In this document: piece after piece, positions 39,166 through 49,681 of the stretch
How positions within the stretch are numbered: position 1 is the stretch's first letter
How the letters are laid out: each line of letters opens with the position of its first letter
NCBI GenBank assembly: GCA_030867875.1
Contig: JAOWCC010000577.1
Coordinates: forward strand, 86,843,740 to 86,907,739
Length of the DNA stretch: 64,000 bases
Reading direction: 5' to 3'
Source: Actinernus sp. WN-2022
Taxonomy: Eukaryota; Cnidaria; Anthozoa; Actiniaria; Actinernidae
Program-made: the position numbers and the translations under genes
Notes under the pieces: model-generated
Told to the model about the DNA's origin: nothing
Databases searched by the model: none
What the model saw: only the letters and a program-made list of their open reading frames with translations

Positions 39166-39269
39166 ATGTCAGCCAACAAACATCTGGAAGTAAGTAAAAA
39201 CAATATAGCCCGCCTACTTGCCTTGCCTCCTTCGTCATCGCAGTCCTCTTTGTCCACCTTGTTACAACT

Positions 39270-39600
39270 GAGTTGTCCACCTTGATATAACTAAATAACC
39301 CTACCGGTTCAAGTCGACAATCTAACTAACAAGCTTACTAAATTATAAAGTTAAACAAAATGGCTGACATATAGAATTGGCCGTGTGTATTTACGTGTTG
39401 GGTTAGGCCTGGGCCCAAGGCAGAAACACGTGACCATCTCAGAGCACCTCTGAGATTTAGGTCCTAACAGACTTCCTAATCCTTGAAGAAGGGGTCTGTT
39501 TATCAGAAATACACGCTTGGTAATTCAATTCTAAAGCAAGCCCATAATGTAAAATATTTTTAAATATATATAAAATTATTTTCCACATTATTTTTCACAT
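39270..39600 (-). repeat. Inverted repeat S, right copy (foldable)
   Basis: The complement of this block matches 10590-10895. The perfect hairpin CTCAGAG-GTG-CTCTGAG lies at about 39442-39458, and outer words CAGAC...GTCTG and CGTGTT...AACACG can pair. It lies outside the ISL2EU-like insertion, on the 5' side of the minus-strand reverse transcriptase if the insertion is removed. Confidence 0.6.
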
Positions 39601-39904
39601 AATTCTTATTTTAATATTATAAAAAATAAATCAAAAATACTTTAGATATAATAAAATTATGGTAAAGGGAAAACGACCCAAAGAAGAAACCCAAAACATA
39701 TCCCACAAAACATATCCCACAACCCATTAGAAACCCACACCTAACATCATCCCATCCCATCCCCACGACACCCACCCATACCCCCACCCCCCTCCAAAAA
39801 CCCACGGCACACCCCACCCAACCACCAACCCCTTCCCCCGGCCACTTATTGTAATTACACTAATCAAAAATATTTAATTTACCTCTTTAATCCTACAAAA
39901 GGTC
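39601..39904. other. AT-rich then CA-rich spacer
   Basis: The first part is AT-rich. At 39690-39840 the plus strand is purine-poor, with many CCCA/CCCAC words. No credible gene. Confidence 0.4.
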
Positions 39905-40258
39905 ATGGTTGGATTTCCAGAGGATTTCGAAAACGAGTTTCAAGAGGATTTCACAAATGGTTCTGAGAAGGAGTTTACTGTAGCCTCAGATACAGACATT
40001 TCTAATCTGGAAGAAACCCTAAATAGCAGACCATGGATAAAAAGAATGGGGGCTTTAGTAATAGCTGAAGGGAACATTGAGAAATAAATAAATAGCCTAA
40101 AAAGGCAAAGGTCAGACATTCAAAAAAGGCTTGATGAAGTGAAATTCCTAAAAAAAACACAAAAAAACAGATGTTGACAAAAAACTAGAAAGCATGACGG
40201 AACAAAGGAACACAATTTTACAAAAAATAAAAAGCCATAGCACAGATTGCCCCCTCTA
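39905..40258 (+). pseudogene. C-terminal frame of an unknown acidic coiled-coil protein
   Basis: The plus strand reads MVGFPEDFENEFQEDFTNG, an acidic stretch, then RPWIKRMGALVIAEGNIEK, a stop at 40085, a continuing NSLKRQRSDIQKRLDEVKF helix, a one-base shift near 40150 and finally KLESMTEQRNTILQKIKSH ending DCPL stop at about 40258. The last 30 codons recur at 11615-11706. An AATAAA-like signal lies about 120 bp beyond the stop in both copies. It is probably the end of a gene of the outer element. No family recognised. Confidence 0.45.
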
Positions 40259-41233
40259 AAAGCAAGATTGATATGTTAAATATTAAGAAAATTTTCATTA
40301 CTACAAACTTTCAGAATAAGGCTTTTATTTCACTAAAGCATTTTTAATATTTCTGTAAATTATACATTATAACAAGTGAATAAAAATTATGTATCAAAAT
40401 TATACCAGCCTCCTTTTTCTGTGAATGTTCGCCTTCCATTTCTAATCTTGTCCTTAATCACTCGTATACCCACAAATACACCGAAAAGTCATAGGCATGA
40501 ATGGTTTTCTATAATTTATAATCAATCTATCTCTATTTATGTTTAATTTCCATTCCTTCTATGTTGTTCTCCATAAAATATATCCAAACTTACTTTCCTG
40601 GAAAAACTTATTTTCAGTGACAACTAAGCTCCATCTACTTGCAGATTTATCCCAATTTTTAAGAGAACACTGTAGATTGTGATAGTATTATCATGGCCAT
40701 TGTAACTTAGTTCTGTTTTTTCTCTCTCTCACAAATGGTTGTATATGACATCATCATCAAATCTTCGTCAAACCTAGAGATGTCAAAATTTTCTAATTAA
40801 TGATAATTTTTAAACAACAATAACACTACACCAGTAATAAAACTATCCACATATCATATACATGTATAATACTATTACATACATAATAACTATGCTTTTT
40901 AACAACTTCACTGATACTAAATAAGCAAAAAATAAGTAAGAATTTGGTGGTGCTTGCTTCTACAAGTACATTAACACTAGAAATTGGTGATGCTTGCTTG
41001 TCCAAGTACATTAACACATCACTCCACATATCATATATACACTTATAAATACATACATGTATAATACCTTCACTCATATAATATAAACTTAGACTCAGTT
41101 AACACCTTCACTCATAATAATCCTTCTAATATTCATATACAAACTATACTTTTTAACAATTTCACTGATACTAAAATAAGTTAGAAAATAAGTAAGAATT
41201 TGGTGGTGCTTGCTTGTACAAGTACATTAACAC
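40165..41233 (+). repeat. Repeat block C, right copy, with terminal array
   Basis: Nearly identical to 11610-12620 (few substitutions over about 960 bp), then array units ending 'cttgtacaagtacattaacac' at 41233. Together with the inverted array at 10018-10260 it brackets the Penelope-like/ISL2EU/Polinton composite. No gene beyond the coding tail at its start. Confidence 0.7.
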
Positions 41234-41480
41234 ACACATTAACAAAGTATTGATCACCATGCATGTACAGTACTAAACAAACTATTGATACATGGATATT
41301 TCTCTCAACGTTATACAACTTCGTCAAGCAAATTAAAACTACCTTAATTTTATTACATATAACTTTGCTGTTGTTTTGAATTATTTTACTAACGGAGCTT
41401 CTGCGTGGGCCGCATATAGCGAGCAATCGAAAAAACATCACTGCAACGCATGTCCACCCGCCCGCCCCAGCTCTATGTAA
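41234..41480. other. Spacer, no gene seen
   Basis: Unique-looking sequence between the repeat array and the palindromic MITE. No frame or motif can be supported. Confidence 0.4.
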
Positions 41481-41481
41481 G

Positions 41482-41633
41482 GGTTAGATAATGGCACGAG
41501 AGTTCTATGTGATTTAGAGTGATTTAGAGCATTCAGATAGAAAATTATGGCCACGAGCGCGCTAGCGCGAGTGGTTTTCTATCTAAAATGCGAGGCACTC
41601 TAAATCACATAGAACTCGAGTGTTCATTATCTA
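41482..41633. mobile_element. Palindromic MITE, ~150 bp
   Basis: The outer arms TAGATAATGGCACGAGAGTT and the complement of ACTCGAGTGTTCATTATCTA continue through 'ctatgtgatttagagtg' to a GCGCGCTAGCGC centre. The whole unit folds into one hairpin. Non-coding. Confidence 0.65.
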
Positions 41634-41789
41634 ATCGACTTAGAATTTGGTCACATCCACGAGACATTTTTTTCTGTAATTATTAGCAACTACTGTAAGA
41701 AACTCTGAACATTTCGAAATAATATACAGGATCTAAACAAGGGGAGTAATTAGTAAAATAAAACAAAATATATAATTTATTTGTTATAG

Positions 41790-41940
41790 CAGGCTGAGTA
41801 TTACAGCTTAAAGCTGGTGGGGGCCTGGTTTTACTCCTCACACACTAACTCACTAACTCACATACGGTGCCCGAGCCGGGAATCGAACCCGGGACCGCAG
41901 CGGTGAGAGGCGAGTGTTTTACCACTGCGCCAACCTGCAT
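41790..41940 (-). repeat. tRNA-derived SINE
   Basis: On the minus strand a head with TGGCGCAGTGGTAAAACAC (A box) and a perfect B box GGTTCGATTCC (complement of 41879-41889) is followed by a body with 'gtgagttagtgagttagtg'. The acceptor strand GGTTGGC cannot pair with CTCGGGC, so it is not a functional tRNA gene. It is a different family from the SINEs at 1-181 and 43412-43617. Confidence 0.65.
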
Positions 41941-42030
41941 TAGTATTCTCTATATTTAGAGAATACTAATAAGGCTAAATGTTTTCTATTGTTTCATAGC
42001 CTTATTAGTATTCTCTATATAGAGAATACT
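41939..42030. repeat. Palindrome made of palindromes
   Basis: Two copies of an almost self-complementary unit (TAGTATTCTCTATA...GAGAATACTA) are placed as inverted arms joined by 'aaggcta...tagcctt'. The whole 92 bp can fold as one hairpin or as two. Confidence 0.6.
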
Positions 42031-43411
42031 GATTACTTAACTATGGGATTTAGACAGCTGAAATGGGGAACGCTGATTGGTCGAGTGGGTGTGACCATGT
42101 CAGTTCTAATAATATTTGTAGCACTTTTTTTCAAACCTAAACGACTAGCGACCAATATTTTTTTACAGGGGGTGGGGGTGGGGGTGGACTGGTAGGATTT
42201 GGTACTTTACTTGGACAAAATGACATGCCCCTCCCTATGATTATGTGTTTTGCATTCCCCCTCCATGTAGATATTTTCCGGTGTGACCACCCCCCCCCCC
42301 CCCCCCAATATTATAATGAAAATGATACAGTTATCCAGCAGCAAGATACAGATACATACCACCAGGGGCCAAAATCGGACTGCATTCTCCTGCTGGCTGT
42401 TCTAACATAACTTGATGTTTGAATAGTGTCATCCTCGTGAGGGGCGTGGCTAGATATTTTTACATTGTACTCCAAGTAGAGTCGGCATGATCATTGTGCG
42501 CACTATTATGGGGAGTCCAGGGACATGGTCCCCCGGAACATTTTGAAATCTAGACCTCGTGAATGGTATTTCCTGAATTTTGAGGCGAAGTTAAAGAGAA
42601 CGACTTGCAATGTCTCAAATTCCCTTGGTGGAAGATCATTCCACAAACGCATATATAGCTTCCAAAGTGGATAGTACTTCAGGAGTGAGATTGATGGGCG
42701 AACCACACGAGTGCTGTAGGCACGGATTCCTATGAAGTACGGGAAAATGCTTCCCCGGGAAATTTTGAATAGCATTTCATGCCTACATTTTGCCAAGACC
42801 ACTTTGGAGAAAAGCTAAAAGGTTACAAAACAAACAAGGCTGATGCATAAGATTACCGTCCATCCGAAATAGTTCTAGTCGATAAACCATATTTCTAGCT
42901 GAAAACCTACGTTATGGCTGACAGAAAGAAAAACAGGTTTCCATATGACATCTTTGTTCAGATAAAAAAAGGAAGTTCAATGGGCAGTCCAAACGATTAA
43001 CTCATCAGGTATGATTGCAGCTCAGCCGCATAGGCTTGCCTATCCATCCGTCCGCCCGGCCGTCTGTCTAGCTATATTATATTGTTGTCGTTGGACTTCT
43101 TCTTCCTAGAGATCTGTTTGGATATAGATACGTTATTTACACCGCCTTTTTCGTAAGTGATGATTTGGAGCTTGGTAAACTGAGATATTTTCAATAAAAA
43201 GAACCACTGCCATCTAAAAGAGAACATACAAATCAACAAAAAAAGTTTGAATATTATAGGGAGAAATCCTGAAAGGATATCGGGGATAAATATTATAGTG
43301 GTGTCTCCTGCGCGGGCCGAACCGCGCGAGCGTAAAAAGTAAACTAAAGTCACCTTTATTTTATTTATAGAGGGTTTAAACACATTAACCGGCTGACAGT
43401 TATTTAACACG
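42031..43411. other. Region with little recognisable content
   Basis: It holds a run of C at about 42290-42306, a weak LINE-like frame at 42506-42802 and otherwise unassigned sequence. The remaining small frames are not convincing. Confidence 0.4.
42506..42802 (-). pseudogene. Possible LINE ORF2 C-terminal remnant
   Basis: The 98-codon minus frame contains LYMRLWNDLPPREFETLQ, similar to the 'LWNSLPxxIRxxxSLxxFK' block near the end of many non-LTR retrotransposon proteins. No reverse transcriptase core is adjacent. The match is short, so this is a weak call. Confidence 0.3.
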
Positions 43412-43510
43412 TGCGGCCCTCTCTTTACTTCAGTCGTACGGTTTTACGTCCTTATCCGAGAAGACGAGGAGGTCTAACCGTTTACTGTTCGATTATGTAA
43501 AGGCAGCACC

Positions 43511-43551
<41 letters not shown>

Positions 43552-43617
43552 GGGGTTTGAACCACGACCTCCCGCTCAGCAGACCGGAGCTTAACTACTG
43601 AGCTAACCGGGAGCGGA
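43412..43617 (-). repeat. tRNA-derived SINE, same family as window start
   Basis: The minus strand has a head (CCGGTTAGCTCAGTAGTTAA) and a B-box GGTTCAAACCCC (complement at 43552-43563), then a body that matches 1-110 ('aggtctaacc', 'aaggcagcacc', 'ttattttaag'). It appears full length with an AT-rich tail toward 43380. Confidence 0.65.
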
Positions 43618-46600
43618 GCAGCATGTGCATACACACACACCGCGGCAAAGCGTCACGCGCATGCGCTTTTGATAAGCCGGTGCCACAAAAATTAGCTGTG
43701 GCCATTTATATATGATTGTGGTGTATACTATACTGGTGCTACTGTAATTTTGGAAAAACAGTTGTGGTCGGTTTATGAGTAATATATATTTTATTTTTCT
43801 TTGCTTTCATTAATATACTGTACACATGCATGCAGTTTTCTATCTAGGATGCATAATGTTTGTAACAGGTGTTTTATAACAGCTTTTATTGGAGGCAAAT
43901 GTAACAAAACACATACAATATAACAAGTACAAAGGCAAAAAGAAAAGAAGATGTACATGTACGTACAACAAATGGTTCAATATGGATAAACCCAACAACC
44001 AGCACGTTCACTGTCCTCCTACAAGTCTCACCTTTTACAATATTATACGTCAGCCCTGAAAAGACAATCCGCGCACATGGAACTCAGTTTGTGTAAAATG
44101 TAACTCTGTCCGTAGCCTACTCAGTCCGTTAACTAACTTGTTGTTTTTAGTCACCTTGTGGTTGTGAAATCCTTATCATTAGTTCTTTCTTTGACTATTA
44201 TTAATTTAATTTAGTGTCATGCGAGTCATGGGCCCGCAGTAATTGGCTTTAGCTGTTGCGGTCACCCTGCCTTTTATTATTTTGTTTCCACATCATTGTA
44301 ATTTGTTAAAACTATCATTCGTGGTATCATTCCTCATATGTATTGTTTCGTTCAGGCAAAGCTAAACACACAAACAAACAAACAAGAACAGGACACGAAG
44401 GCCTGCCCTTGTAGTGTTGGTTACGTGCAGACGAAGGCTGTGCGCTTTCTTGGGGATACGGGGACGCCACCCCGATAATTGTTTTTAGTTTAGATGCTCT
44501 GAGATGCAATTCGGTGCACTTTTGGATACAACATCTCAGAAGCTGTTTTGTAATGAAACAAGAGGCTGTACCAGCCTTTACTTGGGCCATATGGAATTTC
44601 AACAAGGAATACAACTTTGCAGGTTCGATTTAAAAAGTATTTTACACTTGCAATTTTTTAGCCTTTGAGAGAATAATAAATTATTTTAGATTCTTTTTAA
44701 AAGAGTTACATATATAATTCTTTTGAAAAAGAATTGTGATTTTTTAATTGTCTCCAAAGAAGCCATATAATAAGAATATTATATTACTCCTGTAAAAAGA
44801 ATCCTATTTTAGAGTGCTGCCATGGAAAGCGGAAAGCAAATTGCAGCCATGTTTGTGACATTAACAGTGGCCACATGTGTTTGATACAATATACATGTGG
44901 AAACACAATATACCAGTGATAATATAGTGAACATGAATGATTAATTCTTACAACTCTTTACCAAACAAGTTTCATTTCACATGGTTCAAAGCATGGTTTT
45001 CAGGGAAGAATACAAGAGGCCAAGTAAAACCTCAACAACAAGCCTTTAAAATAACAGATGCAATGTTCCTTTGAACTTCCTCCCAGTGATTTAGCATTCA
45101 GTTTTGCACTGTATCAGTAGCTTTGCATATTCACTGGCAGCTACTACAGCAGTGTTATGCATGTATCAGTGGCTTCCTCCAGGGTCAACCCCCAGGTACC
45201 GTGGGAATTTGTCCAAATGCCCAATCAAGCCTGTCATATCAAATCCTCTGGTATAGGGCACAGCAATTAGTAAAAATTCATATACAAGCTAGCAAAACCT
45301 GTTTGTAAATGCTATTTTCCACCTTCTTCCAATTCTCTACCCCCAAGGTAGTCACGGTCGCTTACAGGATCTTCTAATTACAAAGTTTTACTGATAATTA
45401 AAACGGGGTTGCATGAGGGTGGTCGCTGAAGGGACGGGTCAGAAATTAGCAGGGGGAGGGGTTGTGAAAGGGGGATGATCATATTTCTTTGAATCTCCAA
45501 AACTGGAGGGTCATAAATACTGTAATGGGCAACTGAAAAAGGATTGGTTATCTAGGTACCTGATGTTCCGTGTACTTTTTGCTATCTTTGGGTCTTTATC
45601 AGTGAATTCTTAATTAGAATGAAACTTTATATAAAATGTCATGTTCATTAGTAGTTATATAAAACGTTCATCCTAATTAGCAATTCAATGAGAAATCTGA
45701 AACATCAATAGAAATGCCATTGTCTCAATCATTAACCCCGTTTCCCACTGGGACAGAATTCATATCCCTCCGCGTGCTTTTTAGAATGATGAGATTTTAT
45801 CAGGTATAAAGGAGCATGCACGTGACTGATTTGCTTCATCTGATTGGACAAAATGCTCATTAATTATTCATGAGTTTTTGAACTTTATTTAAAGAGGGTA
45901 AAACCAACTAGTACATACATAGAAATGCGTAGCCTCCCCCGCAGTTGTTTTTAAGGGCTAGGTATGAGCCCCTAAAAACGAATGCGGAGGAGGCTAAGAA
46001 ATGTGTGGCCCTCCTTGTAATTAAAAATTCGAAACAAATGTAAAACGTGATTTAGATTAATATCAATTAAAATATGTCACTAATTAAGCTGAATATTGTC
46101 TTTTCATGACTGTAATAATAATATCAGTATACAAGTGAATACATATAAATTATATATCACTTCAATTTGTTATCTGAAAACATAAAAACATAAATACTTC
46201 TGAAATACTGTAAAAGTAGATTGGACCATGGATTGGGTTAGGCTTGGAGGATCAGTAATATGCCAACCATTCCAACTCTATATCCCCTTCCGATGAGCCC
46301 AAGAGAGAAATGCACAGAAAATCCCATTGTCCCAATTTCAAAACCTAAGTTATTCTATTTTTAGTATTTTATAATTTTCTGATGATAGTCATTCCATTTT
46401 TCGAGTCAGCTCTAATTCAATTTTCTTTTTTCTTCTTTTGACAGTCCTACATTTTTCTTCTTTCTTCAGTATTTCAAGTTGACTTTTTCAACATATTTTT
46501 CAGGGCAACAGTGTTCGCTTAATTGGTAAATAAATCTCCACACCCAATTGCCATATATGATTATGACGTCAAATCAAAACAAACTATTGTTTAAATGCTA

Positions 46601-46822
46601 AGGATCACGGTCGTGGGAAGGGGACAAAACAGCAACATCGAAGCGACAACACAAAGGAAATCGCTATCAAATGTATTTTGTAGAACGTAGAATAAATTTG
46701 AGAAAAAATTGTTGTCAGAGCAAACTCAGTTTGATGGGCAAAGTTGAACTACACCACACTCGTTTGGATAAATGTTTGGCTATGTGCATGAGCACATAGC
46801 CGCTTTAATATTCAATATTTAA

Positions 46823-48244
46823 GGTTTCTGGATACCTTCAAAACGAAAAAGAGGGTGAAATTTTTTTTCGCACAGAAATGTAGTTTTAGTAGCAGTGTTT
46901 GATATACTAAAAACTCCGTTCAAAAAAAAATAATATTGACGGAGAAATACCAAAAGGAAGTTTTTAACCGGAAGTAAAAGGTTCTGTTTGATTGACAGCA
47001 GATCAATTAAGGCATGACAAGTGCTCACTCGCCCGTATCGAAAGTGTGAGGAAAGCTAGCGCATAAATTCATTTCATATACCAATGTTTACGTTTATTGA
47101 GAAACGTTTTTCCACACACGATTCCGTAATTCCATCGGTTGTTGGCCTTATGTCTTCCAAAAAGCAAGCAGGAGCTTGGAAAACAAAGAAAAACGAAAAG
47201 CAAAACAAGGCCAAACAACGCATACGACTTCGAGCCAAATAGAAGTTCTCGCAAAACCCGACAAGGGTTCGTATTTTCACTTGCGTGCCGAGTGATCCAC
47301 ATCTGAACATAAAGAAGAATTGATAGGAGTCAGCCGAGAGAATATTTGTTTCCAAGAAAGCTAAGATGGAAACGTAAAGTCTGACGGTTCACCTTTTTGT
47401 CTTTTTTTTTTCAAGTCAAACAAGCCGGCTATAGATACGGCGCGTACCTTTGATCGGAAATCAACATAATATTCATCTCGGCAAATATATATATTTCTCT
47501 AATTCTTAGATTACAATATACTCTGGAACCCACATATTAAAACAAGAGAGTACAAGGAGAACTATGGCTTGTAATTATATTTACATATTGAAACTCTACC
47601 TTTAGTTATTCCCGCGGAATTTTGGGAGACTCCAGGAGGTCGCTTCTGATTGGAGAATGGGTGTCGAGTCCGGAAAGCCGCTCTAAGTAGGTGTGAATCA
47701 GTTGCTGAACTTCTAATGCCGATTTCTCGGCTACAATTTTTCAACGTTTCTGCAGTCTTCAAGTGAATTGATTGCATATAAGAATTTACCGGAATTATTT
47801 TTAAATTTCGTCCAGTGATTCTACGATAACTAATCTCCAAAAGAGTGTGTGCTTTTTTCCGATTTGTTTTTAGTTTTAAAAATATCGGTCCAAGCGTGAT
47901 GGCTTGGCAAAAATAATCGATGACTCGACTTTAAACTGCAATAATTTCGCATAGAAAATAGATATCAAAAATCGCACACACGATTTTGGAGATACTTGAC
48001 ACAAGTGTAATTACTTCGTAAGTATAAAAACCCGGCGCTGGTAATTCGCGTTTATAAACGTCTTCGACATCGGGTTAAGGTGACTGTAGTTTTAAATATA
48101 GAGTAATTCCGTATAAAATAACTTTTTACTGGTATTCTTCAGTTATCAACCTTTCCATTGATATATAGGTTCCCATATTTTGTTCGCCGAGCGCCCGCGT
48201 AAACGCATTTTTGCGGAAATCACTTTTGAAGGTATCCAGTAACC
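46823..48244. mobile_element. Non-autonomous TTAA-specific transposon, 1.42 kb
   Basis: The insertion splits 'atatttaagttaac' of copy 1 and leaves TTAA on both sides (46819-46822 and 48245-48248). Terminal inverted repeats are GGTTTCTGGATACCTTCAAA and, complemented on the right, GGTTACTGGATACCTTCAAA. The interior has only small frames without known motifs, so no transposase. TTAA duplication suggests the piggyBac group, although the GGTT end is not its usual terminus. Confidence 0.8.
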
Positions 48245-48547
48245 TTAAGTTAACAATAACATAAATTGCAATAGCCTGATATTAATGTACAATAGAGGCT
48301 ATACCCGGTACCCATGCAAGGTGAGGGAAATAAACCACATTTGATGCAATAAAAACGACTTTTCGCCGATTCTTTCGGTGCTAAATTATACGTCGTTTCT
48401 ACACAGTAGGTTTAGAGTTCAGTGATAATTTCAGTTTTCAACTGATACAGTATTAAAGCCGTCATTGGCTTCAATGCCACTAGGCTACAGTACACGATAC
48501 TATAATAAGGTCAGTTATACTCTAAGCATAGTCTAAGTATAAAATCA

Positions 48548-49202
48548 TTACTTTCTTGTAAAAACCCACTCAGTGCACTGCCTACCGAACCGATCGACGA
48601 ACTCTCTTGAAATCTTGAGCTTAAGGTCATGTGCGAGGAAAAGGAGACTGAATATACCTGCGTTCAGTTCATAGTTATATGAACATTCAATATGCAGCTG
48701 CTGGATCCTCGATCTTATGTCAGCGGTGATGTATTTCCCCCAGGGAATCAGGGAATCCAATTCTAAATGGGCGTACATACCATTATTCAAGAGATCTAGT
48801 ACTGCTCGGATGGTGTCTTTGTTTCCATCAACACAATAAATATGTCCGTGAACGTCAGCAAAAACACGAAGGACCTCAGACTGGCGTTCTTTGTGCTTGT
48901 TTACTTCCTCCTTCAAGGCGTCCACTCGGTAAAACTCAGCTTCTCTCAGCAGCAGTTCATGCTCTGTAAAGTCTTCATGCAGGTAAGGACAGCTTCCCGT
49001 CTCGCATGAAGTTCAGAACATGGCGGAAGACGTTTGGATCACGATCAATGAAAGTGGTATACTGACTTACGCCTCCGGTTTCTTTTGACTCCAGAATGTA
49101 TTCTAGACCACGGGCAAACAAGGACTGAGGATATTTGCCTTGAATCGTTGCCATCGTTGTAGTAAAAAACGTTCCTCCAACATTCAGTTTTACAGTTGCC
49201 AT
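48548..49202 (-). pseudogene. BTB/T1 (KCTD-like) copy 2, frameshifted
   Basis: This is the partner of 4672-5325 inside duplication A copy 2. A 4-bp insertion near 48977 (TCTTCATGCAGG against TCTTCAGG in copy 1) breaks the frame just after DGKLSLP, at about residue 74, separating the T1 domain into 48975-49202 and 48548-48970. The remainder is open to the same WVFTRK end. Other differences from copy 1 are substitutions only. Confidence 0.8.
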
Positions 49203-49681
49203 CGTAAATCTACAAGACTACCAATTTTACAGGCTGGAGTTTAGTTGATTGTTTCTGGCTGAATGGCCAAGAATAGCTGAATAATGCAAGCTTTAGAATT
49301 TCGTAGAAAAGTGAATAACATATGAGGTCACCATTGGGATTTTACTAAAACAGTGAATCGCAGGGAAATCGGGATCTGGGGAATGAGGAATGGGTATCTG
49401 GGTATACAACAAGAACAAGAACAACAATTGTTTATTTGTACCATTAAGGGTATCAGTTCACATGAATTAATTAAAAAGGAGTAGAATTGTAGGACAAATC
49501 ATAGTGAAAAAAACTGAGGCTGCTTGAAATAACTATACAGGGCCACGGCGGGGCCAATCACCACTCTACTGCAAAAATATTATTTGCTAAAATCTGTTCG
49601 CTATTATTCACGAAACGTCGTGTGTACATGTAGAGTGGGACAGTTCAGCATAGCATTTTTATTGCAATTTTGCGGGAAATG

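Noticed and set aside
41866..41936. Functional tRNA gene on the minus strand
   Set aside because: The B box is perfect, but the acceptor strands (GGTTGGC and CTCGGGC) do not pair. A SINE head fits better.
47074..47355. Coding frames within the TTAA-flanked element
   Set aside because: Overlapping short frames without any transposase motif.
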